DNA of 62,359 nt from Plantago elongata (taxonomy: Eukaryota; Streptophyta; Magnoliopsida; Lamiales; Plantaginaceae): NCBI GenBank assembly GCA_036897095.1, contig JAYMSP010000267.1:1-62359 (forward strand). Reading direction: 5' to 3'. The stretch's first letter is position 1. Each line of letters starts with the position of its first letter. The notes under the pieces were generated by a model that was not told the DNA's origin, made no database searches, and saw only the letters and a program-made list of their open reading frames with translations. Positions 26,761 through 38,800 of this stretch are shown here, piece after piece. The translations under genes were made by a program, and so were the position numbers.

Positions 26761-29700
26761 GCACTTTATAGATAATAATCTTACTGGAATTAAGGAGACT
26801 TTAATAATCTAGTTCTTGCTTTTTATAATAAAGAATACATTTGAGTAGTTAAGAAATATGCTTACTTTTCTATAAAAAAAACTTTTTCTAAGGCTAAGGG
26901 AACATTCTGAATGCATAAGGAATATCTTAATAATTAAATCTCTTAAATATGCGAAGACTCTAGTAAGCTTTCTTCTAATAAAATATAAATTAGTAGGCGA
27001 GCGCTTACTTATATATGCCTCTGCTATACGATGTATATAAAATATGTAGAGTACTAGTAACTTTCTCTATAAGATAATCTAGGATAACTCGGTAATACTA
27101 TAGAAGTATCTCTGCTCTTTTTAGCAATTCTTCTAAAAGGTAATGCCTTATTACTTTCATTTATATAAAGGGATGCAATACACTTTACTTAATGGACAAG
27201 TGCTTACAAAATGGGAAGATAGTTACTTTAGTACTATAAATACATAATTTATTAAGAGGAAATACGTGCTTTCTAGTTAGGAGTTATTATTTCCTATTAC
27301 TAGTTAAACTTAATAAATATTTATATGAACTCTATATGGTACTTACGAGGGATCTTTACACTATTGAGCATGTATTTTAAGTAATAAGAAATATATCTAT
27401 GCGGAGGGTATTTTACGTGCCTTTAGTTAAAGGCAATTTATTAGGGAAATAAGAGTTACTTAACGCAAGCTATTTATAAGGTATAAAGGGAAAGCTGCTA
27501 GTTTACCCTAAAACCCTATGTTCTTAGTCCTTATAAATGGAGTGTATTACTTTGTTACCTAGAATATACTACATGTTACTGAAGAGGATTGCTCTATATG
27601 TTTTCTAAAATACAAATATTTTATCAGGAGTTAGTAAGATATCTCTCCCTATAATAGTAATACTTAGAGAAGGAAAGAGCTGACCTATTTCTATGCTTAT
27701 AAAAGAGATTTTGTTATAGCTCTTCTTAATAACAATCTATAACATCCTTAAGCTATATATTTATATAATACTCAATCAAGTACTATATCTTTACTTTAAC
27801 TAAAGGAGATACTTGTTATACTTTAGTACTTATATTATTAATTAAGAAATTTTCTAGGAGCACTATATTTATAAAAAAGAGTTTAAGAAGAGACTTAATA
27901 GAGATATCATAGCTCACTCTTTAAAGACTATAAAGGTATTAAAGTGTTAAGTATAATAACTAATATAAGTCTTAAACAAGAGCGTCTATCTTTGTAATAA
28001 AGGGGCAAGTGCATACTCTTTAATAATCTATATGTTAGGAAATACTACTAGAGAAGGTACTCTCTAAAAGATATAAGGAGTGCACCCAGTATTTAGGCAA
28101 TCTTACTCTTTATGTGTACATTATTAAAGAGTATTATCCGCTAGAAAGGAGCTAATATTATTTACTCCTTGCTTTAAAGCACTTCCACGGTAAAGTATTA
28201 AAAAAAAAAAGAGATAGTATACACTTATGCCTTAATTACCCCTTCATTTCTGATATAATTTAGATCTTAATAAAGGTACAAGGCTAACTTACTAATATAA
28301 GATGTCTTATATCGAGTTCTTTGTCGGTATACCTCAATATAGTAGACCTTTTATTAAAGAGAAATGCTACAGTCCTCTTATAATAAAGTAATTCGCAAAG
28401 ATATATATATCTTTAACTCAAGCTTATAAGGCAAGCTTCTCTAATATACTCAATAAAATAATAATGAACTCCCTACTCGGATAAACTAAGGAATAATCTA
28501 TATGTCTTAATTCTTAATATAAAGGGCTAGTAGTAGTAGGCCCAGCCGCTACGCTATAATCTATCTTATAAAAAGAGTTTTTAATAATTATTAAAAAAGT
28601 ACATGGGTGTACCTTTCTTTAAAAACAATACTTTGTCTTTAATACTCTTTTGTAATACTAGGAAATGCTCTTCTAGTATTTTATATTTTTAATGTAAAAC
28701 AAACATATAGATCTATACTTAAAGTAGTAGCTTGCTCTATAGTATGCCTTATTATTAAGTATAAGAGAAATTCTATAATTATATAAAGCTAGTAATAGAT
28801 AAATAGTACTCGCGAAGTAAAATTTTGTTTTAAGCCTAGTCTTTCTTAATAATTCTTGCACTTATGGATATAGTAAGGGTACCCTAAAATTTTACCTATA
28901 TTTATTAATTACTTCATATTATAGCTTAAAGAGTCTACTACTATTTAATTATATTTAGACATTTTATATGCTCTCAATGACTTAGAGAGGAGAGAGTTTG
29001 ACCCTAAATTATTACATTATATGGTATGTCTCATAAAATCTTATTATATATATAAATATAAGAGAGTAACCTGTACACTTTAATACTTATCATTAATAAA
29101 TTATTCTAGAGTATAAAGAGAGCATTTACATAAAAAATCTAGCGAAGAGGAGAGTCCTTTTTCCTTCCTCTTGCGTTAATAATATTATTTCACTTAAGCG
29201 TACATTATAGAATAGAGTAGTAACCTATACGAAACTATTTTATAAAAAAAAAGAGTGAATACTTTCTTAAGTCTATATTAGGAACTACTTTTACCTTTTA
29301 GGGAGTACTATATTTTACGCAATACCCTGCGTATTATATCACAAAAGTATCTTCTCAAGCCTATTTATTCTTTAATAATTAATAAAATCTCTACCCTTCT
29401 TTTAAAATAAAAAGGTGTAATATTAGTACCTAAGCTTAAGGGAATATCTATATCTTAGGAACTTACTGCGCGAGCACTATAAGTAATACCTCTTTCTTAG
29501 TTTATAACATATAATTTAATCTCTTAGTTAGTGCTCTTTAAATAGTTAGTATGTAAGGAACAACTCCCTTCAGTCTTTACATAAGATACAAGTCTCTATA
29601 TAATGATTTTTATAATGAAAAGGATAACTAACTGCGCATTATTTACTTAGTAGAAATATTAGGCCTTAATTTAGCAAGGGGTGCGTATAATTTTATAACT

Positions 29701-32700
29701 CAAGCCTTTGTTAAAGAGAAATAGATTAAGTTCTCTCTTCTATAAAAAAGAGAGATAGCTTTATAGTATTACACATAGATAAATCCCTTCAAAAAGAGCG
29801 CTTACATAGCTTAAACTATATTTTTTCTATGCTCAAGATTTATTTACTACTTTATATAAAGGAAGGACTCTCTATCTTAATACATAACTAGTAGTATAAG
29901 ATAGGGTAGCTTACTATTTACAAGATATCACTTATTAGAGAAAAGCACTTAAGCTACCCCATTCTAAATAGAATAGAGGAGTGAGTATATCTCCTTAACT
30001 CTGTATAAAGTAATAGCTTAAGTAATAGTATGTTAAGGCTTGCGTAAGAAATAATAAGACATCCTCTAATAAATAATATTCTAGAATAGTTAAGTACTCT
30101 AACTCTTACACAAAGGTATAGCTACAAATCTAAGTTAATATAGTAGGATACCCTTATATAAGATAGAGTACACCCTTTTTTAGTAATAACAATTCATTTA
30201 AATAATTTGTAAGGGAGTACTTAACTTAAGTAGCTCTTATATGTATGTATAATTGCTTTATAAGTCTTTCGTCATATATTTGTTTGTGAAGTTTAGTGCC
30301 TTATATTAACACTTATTAGTAATAATACATGCTTAAGGATATAGGTGTTAAGAGCTTAGGCCTTTCTCTTTATAAATAGTAGTAGGATTCTATTCGTACT
30401 CTTTTACTAAGTTAGCTTAAGAAGTACTTAATTATAAAAAAATAGTGTGCCTTAGAGGATTCACTTAATTTATGATACATATCTTTTAAAAATAGCCTAC
30501 TTACGTAACTATTAAATATACTTAGAACCAAATATTTATTTATACATTATATACAAGAAATCTGCATAAACTAGATTTATAAGAAAGAAAAAGAAGAGAT
30601 ACTACCTGTAGTTTTAAGGAGATTCTTATGCTATGCTTACAAAGAGTTATTAAACTAGTGTTTAAATATATCTATTAGAATTAATTATAACGTAAATCTA
30701 TATTTATAGAAAGAAAGTCTCTTGTTGTATTAGTCCCTAAATAGAGTAGTAATAGATTATTTCCTTAGTACTTAAAATGTCTCTTTCTTAAGGTATATTT
30801 ACGGAGACAAACCTCGCGAGAGAGATTAAGCTTAATATTAATTTACTAGCAAGAGTTATACGTAAAAGAAATTATACTGGAAGTTTTTTTTTACTTTTAA
30901 TTACTTCTAAGGGTACCTCCTTTATTTATTATATATATATATACGCTAAGTATCTCTAAGGGTTAAGGCTCAATCATTATATAATTCTTAATAAGTAAGC
31001 CTATAATTATAAAAAGGGAAGCTTGGCATTAATATACAACAAGGTAAAGCTTCTATAAAATATAGTTATTCTCATAGCGTCTTACTTAGATAGGAAACTC
31101 TTTCTTCTATAACTCTTAGATATTATATTATTAAAATAGAGAGGCTTACTCTTAAACTAGCTTAGGTAAAGTATTAATAGAATGCTTGCTAGATAAAACA
31201 CAAGCTCTTTGTTAACTAGAGATTGCTTAATTATTGATGAGGTCTGGGCACACTTACTCTTAGGTCAGCATAAGTTATTACTCTTTTTATAAAGCGTTAC
31301 TATAAATAACTTCCTAAGTCTTGGTTATAAAGGTATATTAAGAATAATAACTAGTGTATTCCTAAGCAAGTTAAGGTGTATAACAATCCTACTAGAATAT
31401 TAAACCTCGATAATTACGCGTATAATAAGGAAGAATACCTTTCTCGTCTATAAATTCTAATATAAACTCCTCCTTTTATAGGGGCAGCAAACGTATCTAT
31501 TACTAACTCTACTAAAGTATATACTAGGTGTACTGGGCAGTTTTCTTACTCTTTCGCTATATAATTTAGTAAGATATATATTTATTTACTATAATCCAAA
31601 GACAGAGAATGCACTTTACCCTTAATTATAAATTTTATTTATACAAAGAGGGTACTAGCCCTAAGCACGTCTTCATATTTATAAAAGCTTAGTAAGATAC
31701 AAGTCTCCCCTATTTACATGCAGATTTACTTCACAAGTCTTAATTATATTATAAACTGGGAGAAATATAGATAAATATTTCATAACTCTAGAGTAACTCC
31801 TCAAGCAAATACTCTATAAAGTTAAAAGTAAAGGGAGAGGTACCTTTTATAAAGAGAGTGCTTATCTATAATTTATTATTTATATTACTTAGAAAGTATC
31901 AAATATTTATTAGAGTTAGAAGAGGCAGTGACTCTAGCGCGCTTACCTTGAACACAGTTTTTAAAGGCAACTCCCTGGGTCTTGTACTCCTCATTAGGGA
32001 TATACTTAATTAGTAATCCTTTCATAACAAGTGTATCCGCTTTCTTCATAAAATATAGCTTAAGCTCTTACTTATGTAAAGATATAATTATAGGAAGTGT
32101 TCTTATTAAGAATACTGCGTACTTAATTAAGTCACTTCTTTTTTATAAAAAATTTAGCAATAATATACTCTTGCATAAATCATAAGTAGGGCTAACTATC
32201 TATTTTATAACTATGATTAAGGTACTCTTCCACTAGAGTAGTTACTAGGGAAGTCTTATCCTTAGTCTTAATAAGCATATAGGTAAATGCTATCTTTAAG
32301 TATACAGAGAACAACCTAGCAAGCAAAAAGAGTACTCCTGCCCTTAAATCTCTATAAGAATAATAGAGGCACATGAAATACCTTACCTGCTTCTTTAAAC
32401 GCATTATTTATTAGTCCATTAGAGGCTTATTGGGTATATAAATTATTTAACTATGAATTCTTATAAGAAATAAAATTCTACCCTTCTTTCCTTAGTGTAT
32501 AAAAATACTTAAATATAATAAAGATTAGGCAAGTGTATAACTCTTAAGGTCCTTATCATTTAGTAATAGGCACTCTTGGTAAAAGGGTATTTTAAGTACA
32601 CATTCTTTCCTTGATTAGTAATTAGTAATCGCCCTTTTTAGTTAGTATATAATAAGCAAATATCTATTTATATATAACTAATAGCTCTATTTTATTTAAC

Positions 32701-34290
32701 TAAGGGTAGTATAAAACTATGGTAAGGCACTTCTATCTTATCCAAATAACTAAGTACTTAAGGAATATGTTTATATAAAATAAGGACTTGCTCTAGTAAA
32801 TCTTTAGCTATAGAATTAAATAGTATAGCTTTAGTACCTTGCATCTTTTCATAATTATGCATAGTCTGTTCTTAACTATAAGTCTAATGTATAGTACATT
32901 ATACCTCCTTCTTCTTATATATTTAGTACTAGTGCAAGAGGTTACCTATGACTAGTACTAAATTAAGCTACTTTTAATAATATTAATGAATATAAGGATT
33001 AAACTTACCCTCTTAAGCCCAACTATTTTATAATGTAAGAAAGATACCTTACTATATAGGGTGCTAGTTATTTGTACTTTATAAGATATGAGATTAGCGC
33101 GCGCCCGTTTTAAACAATGCACCCTAAGAGAGTACTTAACCACCTTTATATTAGAGGTGCTTTCTTAATTTACTAGGTAGACTACATATAAAATAGAGCT
33201 TTAATAAAAGGAATAGCCTGTACTTATCACATAAAAGCTATTTATTAATATAGAGGAGAGTTCCTACTTATGCTTTATATACGTTACTAGAACAATTTGA
33301 TTGATTCTGTTAAACATGTTGTAGTAAAGTGCGATGCCTATAATATAACTGTATAGGGTTACGTTAATAAATAATAGTAACTGATGTACGAGAGTATTTA
33401 CCATATATCCTCTATAAAATAGAAAAGATACGTGAGTTACTTGAGGAATACCTGGTAATTTAAAATTAATAGTTAAGTTTTTAGAGACTATATTATTACT
33501 GGATAAATTACTAGATTCTTTATAACACCCTGCGATATCTATAGAAGCTCGCTCTTTCTTACAAGACTCATCTGTTAAAAGAGAGCTAATAGAATATAAA
33601 TTAGGTATGAATTAAACATAGCTCTCTTCTTTCTTCTTATAGTTAAGTATAATACTGAGAAAAGCTATCTTAATTAAGTGACTAGAAAGGACTACTCTAT
33701 TTTTGTAATAATAGATAACGCATGTATTTAGGTAAAAAGTTTCCTTAATACCCCATAATATCTTGGACAAATATTTAATATAGAGGGGCATTTATTACGT
33801 GCACAAAAAAATTGAGTTACTAAAACATATGCATGCACTATAAGTATATTCTTATAAGTATATTCTAGAGATGTATTTACTTGCCTAAAGATATAGAATA
33901 ACATTTACGTGTGACTTACTTAATAAATAATTTAGTTATAAAATAAAAGAGCGCGAGTGACTTTTCTACTTTTCCCTGAAAAAAAAGAATCGAGTTATTA
34001 AAAGTGATGTACCTCTCCCCTACTAATAGGGCAAAGTAAAGTTTTTAGTACTTGTGTAACAAGAAAATCTTTTAAATAAACAACTATTAAAGTTTTCCTA
34101 TGAGTTGCTATTTATCCTTACATAAGCATTACCCTAAAGTAGATTCTAGAGTATTTTCACTATGCAATATGGAGTATAAAATAAGTTTACTTTATTAAAT
34201 AATAAACTAAGTGCCCTAGTAATTGCTCTAAGGCATAAATGTTCTTCTCTATCATTAGTACTAAATTATTTATTAAGATACTCTTTAAGG
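26760..34290. other. RIP-like CpA/TpG-depleted non-coding block 3
   Basis: This block has the same visual pattern as blocks 1 and 2: few CA and TG steps, abundant TA, retained ACT/AGT and CTC/GAG words, and stops in every frame. Three chance-length frames cluster at 31,982-33,143 on opposite strands, with no shared motif. I see no gene, no tRNA and no intact transposon. The right edge is fairly sharp, at the start of the GC-richer island near 34,291. Confidence 0.5.
33840..33866 (+). repeat. Near-perfect 14-bp tandem duplication
   Basis: The unit ATAAGTATATTCTT occurs once in full and is followed immediately by 13 of its 14 bases. This is a small local tandem duplication inside a RIP-like block. 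Because the copies are identical, it may have arisen after the main mutation phase. Confidence 0.85.
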
Positions 34291-34338
34291 CACTCAGTGC
34301 GTTGAGGAGACATATTCAATCTAGTAAGTTTCGGCAAT

Positions 34339-34690
34339 GGCTAGTAAGACTTCTCGTATTTTCAAGATGGCCTTACGAAAGGAAAGCAGCTCGGCGTACT
34401 TTTCTATATACTGAGTAACGACTTACACAAATTTAGGCAGGTCCTCAAAGCTAAATCGGGTTGAGGTCACTTTTCGTATAAGCGAGTAGAAACTTTTAGA
34501 AAATTGAGGTGCTTCCTCAGCTAAAACGTGTCGAGCAATATTTCTGCATGCTGAGTACCAACTTCTTGGGATTTGAAGGGGCTCTCACTAGCCTGACTTC
34601 ACTTTTTCATATGCTGAGTAAGAATATTTCGAATAATCGAAGACTCTTTTAGCTAAAACAGCTCGGAGTATTTTCGTACATGGCTAGAGT
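34339..34690 (+). repeat. Degenerate tandem array, about 60-80 bp period
   Basis: An anchor word CTGAGTA or a close variant (GCTAGTA, CTGAGTA, GCGAGTA, CTGAGTA, CTGAGTA, GCTAGAG) ends at about 34,346, 34,417, 34,498, 34,557, 34,620 and 34,687. The spacings are 71, 81, 59, 63 and 67 bp. A second anchor, AGCTAAA followed by a CG-containing word and then a TTTTC-like run, precedes it at 34,449, 34,519 and 34,651, with a truncated form at 34,589. Units are strongly diverged and have small indels, so the array is old. The unit matches no repeat family that I know. Confidence 0.7.
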
Positions 34691-35305
34691 CCTTTTTCAT
34701 AAAATATGCCCCGAATTTAGGCCTTCTTAGAGGGAAATCGTTGGCTGGCTGCCACCATATAGCAAAAATTGAAGAAAATAGCAAGTGTCGATTCCTTAAA
34801 GGAAAGGTTTCAGATTACTTCTAGTAGCCCATTAGAAAAGTACCTAAGCCTATTTTACTTAAGAGAAGTGCTTAAAATATTGGAGTTTTGCTACTTGCCT
34901 ACAGCAAAAGCAAAGACGATTTAATTAGTGAATGGAACCTGGAATTTGCGAAAGTTGCACTAGCTACAGGCTACAGTAGTAAGCGCCAATTCCTTTGTGA
35001 CCCTTAATTTCTAGAAAAGCTTAAATAAAAACACTATTAGTAAGCAAGCCCTTATATTCAGGAAGTTGACTGCGTGCATATAAACATACCCCAAGCATTT
35101 TCTCCAACGAACGTCATTTAGAAAATTACAAAGTTGACTCCAGCCATTGCCAAAACCTACGCAAGTCACTTATCTCTCATAAGGGCGTTACCTCAGAATT
35201 CAGAAATACGCGTCTGCCCTTGCTTCCTAATGAATGCTTTGGCGCAAAAGAAAAGATAGGGGCACGCTTTCTCTATAAAGTAGCCGCCGAAAGTACTGCC
35301 TGAAA

Positions 35306-35331
35306 ATGTGCTTTAAGACCCCGAAGCACAT
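35306..35331. other. Perfect 8-bp hairpin with 10-nt loop
   Basis: ATGTGCTT (35,306-35,313) pairs exactly with AAGCACAT (35,324-35,331) around the loop TAAGACCCCG. A perfect GC-containing stem of this size next to others in island 3 suggests RNA or DNA structure. A competing short pairing, CCGA with TCGG, overlaps its right arm. Confidence 0.75.
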
Positions 35332-35534
35332 CGGCTTTGCAACTGTAAAAGACCTATTTTATGTATGCTTTCTGTGGTACCCAATTTGATACGTCAACTA
35401 CCAGTTTTTTAGCAGGAATCGAGGGAGTATTCATCGCACTGAGGAGACACTAGAGAAGGTTGGCGAGTAAAGGGCTTCGGCATACCTACTAGAATAGTGG
35501 CTTGCTATAAATGGGCACGGAATTCGATGCAAAA

Positions 35535-35546
35535 GATCGAAAGATC
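35535..35546. other. GATC stem closed by a GAAA tetraloop
   Basis: GATC-GAAA-GATC forms a 4-bp stem with a GNRA-type tetraloop if it is transcribed. The stem is short and would mean little alone. It is noted because it sits in a cluster of compact hairpins. Confidence 0.5.
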
Positions 35547-35654
35547 AGATTCAACCGTACTACAAGATTTCTTCATTTCATCTTTTTTCAAGGGGCCAAA
35601 TGGAACCTCTGGCATGTAAATTGTCTTTTTATTTTGCGAAGTCTGCAAGTTTTT

Positions 35655-35691
35655 AGGCTCGAAGCCTTCTATCACCGAGATTCATGGTGAT
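35655..35691. other. Two adjacent hairpins
   Basis: AGGCT (35,655-35,659) pairs with AGCCT (35,663-35,667) around a CGA loop. Only three bases further on, ATCACC (35,671-35,676) pairs with GGTGAT (35,686-35,691) around a 9-nt loop. Two back-to-back stems resemble the layout of a small structured RNA, but no known family is evident. Confidence 0.65.
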
Positions 35692-35774
35692 TCCTTGACA
35701 TTTAGTAGTATATCAATCTATAACAAGAAGGGTCAAATTCTTAGGTTTTCGTACTTTACTTTTCTTGTGGGACA

Positions 35775-35804
35775 CCCGCGAGGAGTGTTAACGTACTACG
35801 CGGG
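35775..35804. other. GC-only 6-bp inverted repeat with 18-nt loop
   Basis: CCCGCG (35,775-35,780) and CGCGGG (35,799-35,804) are exact reverse complements made only of G and C. Such a stem is very unlikely by chance at this base composition. It lies near the right edge of island 3, so it could mark a boundary or terminate a transcript, but no T-run follows it. Confidence 0.7.
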
Positions 35805-35849
35805 ATTCCTTCGCCAATTCTGTAGTCTTCTTACTTAGAAGGTTATAGT

Positions 35850-38800
35850 ACTAGTATTCTTCTAGAGTATAAGGGAAGGCTTCTTGTGTAAACTATATTA
35901 TATATATATATATATTAGAAGTACTTTATTATACATAATAAATATATGGGAAAAGGTACCTGGATTAATATATCTTAAAGCTACTACTATGGAAGTGAGT
36001 GTTCTTTCATATAAATAGTTATTAGATAAATATATTATATCAAATATTAAGAAAGTATCTCTCGCTAAACCTTCGTTCTAGAGTTATATGTTCTTCCTTA
36101 TCCTATAAAGTAAAGACTCTAAGTGAGCAAGTAACTTCTCCAGTCTTAAATATTATATTTTAATAAGTAGGCCGAAGTAAACTCTTTTACTATAAGAGAA
36201 TTATAAGAATTATTAAAGATATAATGCCTAGTTCTCTTATACTAAAGCTCTTTACATAGAATACTTGAGTAATTAAGGTAAATACAAGGTACTTTTCTCT
36301 AGTCGACCAAATTTTTTTATAATTTACATAAGGGCTTAATATATTAGTTAATTGCTTGTTAAAGTTTTGCTGGGTATAAATTTTTATACTAAAACTAAAG
36401 GCTTAAAAAGAGGGAAGTATTACACTCAAGTAAAGTAACTCTGGTTATTTATAAAAGAAAGGGGTATAACTCTTTCAACTGTAAATTGTTATTTATTACG
36501 AAGAAAGGAAGTACTCTCTTAGAGGGTTTGCATAAAGTAACTCACTATATTTTTACAAGGGAAGAGTACACTAAGAACTCTTTTACTATAAGATTTATTA
36601 CTTGTAAGAAAGGAGAATAACTCTCTTTTCTAAGCGTACTTCTTAAAGTGTAAGTAGAATTCTAATTTATAGCAATCTATTAAGTCTTTTTTTATTTACT
36701 AGGATATACTAGTAGATTCTATACTTCTATAAGATATAAGAGAGCTAATACATAATTTTTAAGCTTACCTTTTAATAGACTAGAGATAGTATACCCTTAA
36801 TTATAGGCTTTCCTTATAGCATAAGAATAGAAAGTAGAGGATATAATTTAAATAAATTGTAGCGCCTATAGAAGAGTGCTGTAGATACCCTTGATTATAA
36901 TTTATACTAGATATTTTTTTTACTTAAAAAGTTTTGAAGTAGTGTACTTAACTTAATACGTTATTATAGAATAGAGTACCCTTTCCTTATACAATAGAGT
37001 CTTCCTTAGTTAGCAGTTTAGACTAAAGTACGTTTATTGTCTTAAGCCTTTAATAATTTATAAGTGTAGCATATGATAAAAAAAGAGTCTTTAGTAAATA
37101 CTTTAGCCACTATGTAGGAGAGTACTAGGAAATAATATGCCTTCTTCTTTCTAAAGCGTATAAGGAGAGTTTTTATCTTTCCCATGTACTCTTAATTAAG
37201 GATCCTACTTATACTAAACTATAGTAGTATAAAGGGCACCTTATCTAAAGGACTTTATTATGAATCTATATTAGTAGGAGTTACTAATTTGTCTTAACCA
37301 CTAAATAAATTATATAACAAATACGCTGCACTAGAAGGGGCTGTACTTTTATTTAGATAAGTAAGAAACTATAGTACGCATTTAATAGTAAGACTAGGGG
37401 TATGCAACTACCTATTAATAAAGAAAAACTTGTATTAAAGGATAAAAGAGAGGCAACCCACCCTGTTTCTTCAAATTCTTTATAATTAAGTGGGTAGGTA
37501 GCTCTAAGTATCTCTAACTCTAGATTATTTATGCAGCAATTACCTATTATTTTATAAGGTAAGAGTGGAGTACCATAACACTATCCTATAAGAGTGCAAA
37601 TCATTTAAGGTGGTGGTATCCAGTAAAATTTTATAACTAGCATTTCTATGGGCATAAAGACCCTATTTATCTCATACATTTATGATAGAATAAAGAGTCT
37701 TTCCTTAACTCACTAGAAAAAGATATTAGCTTACTATAATTATGGGCGTGTAATTATTCAATAAGAGGGTACCATCTACCTCGATAAGAAAGGCCTTTAG
37801 GGGTACTGCAAATGTTTAAATAAGCCTCTATTTTTAAAAGCTATTAGTAGGAAAATATACGCTCCCTTAGTATATAGTTTACGTGCTTATGCTTTTATCT
37901 CTTACTTAACTTATAATTAATTACTGGTATAGGATTTAGTCTTACCTTTTAGAAAAATTTAAGATAACTATTAGAGATCCTTTACATACAATTTTTAGAC
38001 GTATTTAAAAAGGAGTTGGTAGTATCTTTCACTACACCTATCTATTTAAAGAGGTTTGCTCTATACAAGCGTCTATTTAGAGTTGCTTCTAGGTACATCT
38101 CATATTTTATTTAAAGAATTCGGGTTTTATAAGCTTGCCTGCAACAAATTATTCTAGCTGAGGGTGCATATGCCCTAGTATAATTAGGTTATTTACAGAG
38201 TACTTTTATAAAAGAGGTAGCTAAATATTATACACTCATAATAGAAAATAGAGGGTAATAAAGGAATTACTTGCTGCTCTTAAGTCTCTTTTATTTAACT
38301 ATTATTTATAGACTTCTATACTTAAAAGGAAAATTTATTTGAGGTACTCTCCATAAAGCCAAGTATTTATAATATCTAACTTATAAATTATAGCATTAGA
38401 CAGTGCTGTAGTATATACCTAGCCATACCTCTAATTAATTTATTAGTAAAGATAAGCTGAACCCAACGCTTACGTTTTCATAAATATTTATACTTGGAGA
38501 GCTCCCTTTTTCCTAGTATTAAGGGTATAAAATCTATGTTTATACAATCAAATAGTAAGTACTCTCTTTGTTAGTTCCTATATAATAAGCTTTCCAAGTA
38601 ATTACACATAATAGGGTACTACTCTTCTCTTATATAAATCTTCTCTATACAAAAAGGTACTCATACCTCTATTTGTTATACAGTTATATGCTTAGAGAAA
38701 TACATTCTTTAATCTATGAATAGAGAATATGTTTTTAAGCACCAGTTTATAATTTTTAAGAGGGGAGTATTGCTGTTTTATAACATTCCCTTAAAGGCTT

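Larger units (their letters stand above)
34291..35830. other. GC-richer island 3 with decayed tandem repeats and hairpins
   Basis: This is the most GC-rich long stretch in the window and the strongest contrast with its flanks. In the sample 34,681-34,800 I counted CA 5, TG 7, AC 1, GT 4, TA 9 and AT 10, giving a ratio of about 2.4. Its left third is a degenerate tandem array and its right half carries several compact hairpins; both are listed separately. A 10-mer, TGAGGAGACA, followed about 25-35 bases later by TTCGGCA, occurs at both 34,303 and 35,440. The island may therefore contain a diverged duplication about 1.14 kb apart. No open frame of 60 or more started codons exists on either strand, so a protein gene is unlikely unless it is broken or strongly interrupted. 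A structured non-coding RNA, a non-autonomous element or a piece of unmutated host DNA are all possible. I do not recognise it. Confidence 0.5.
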
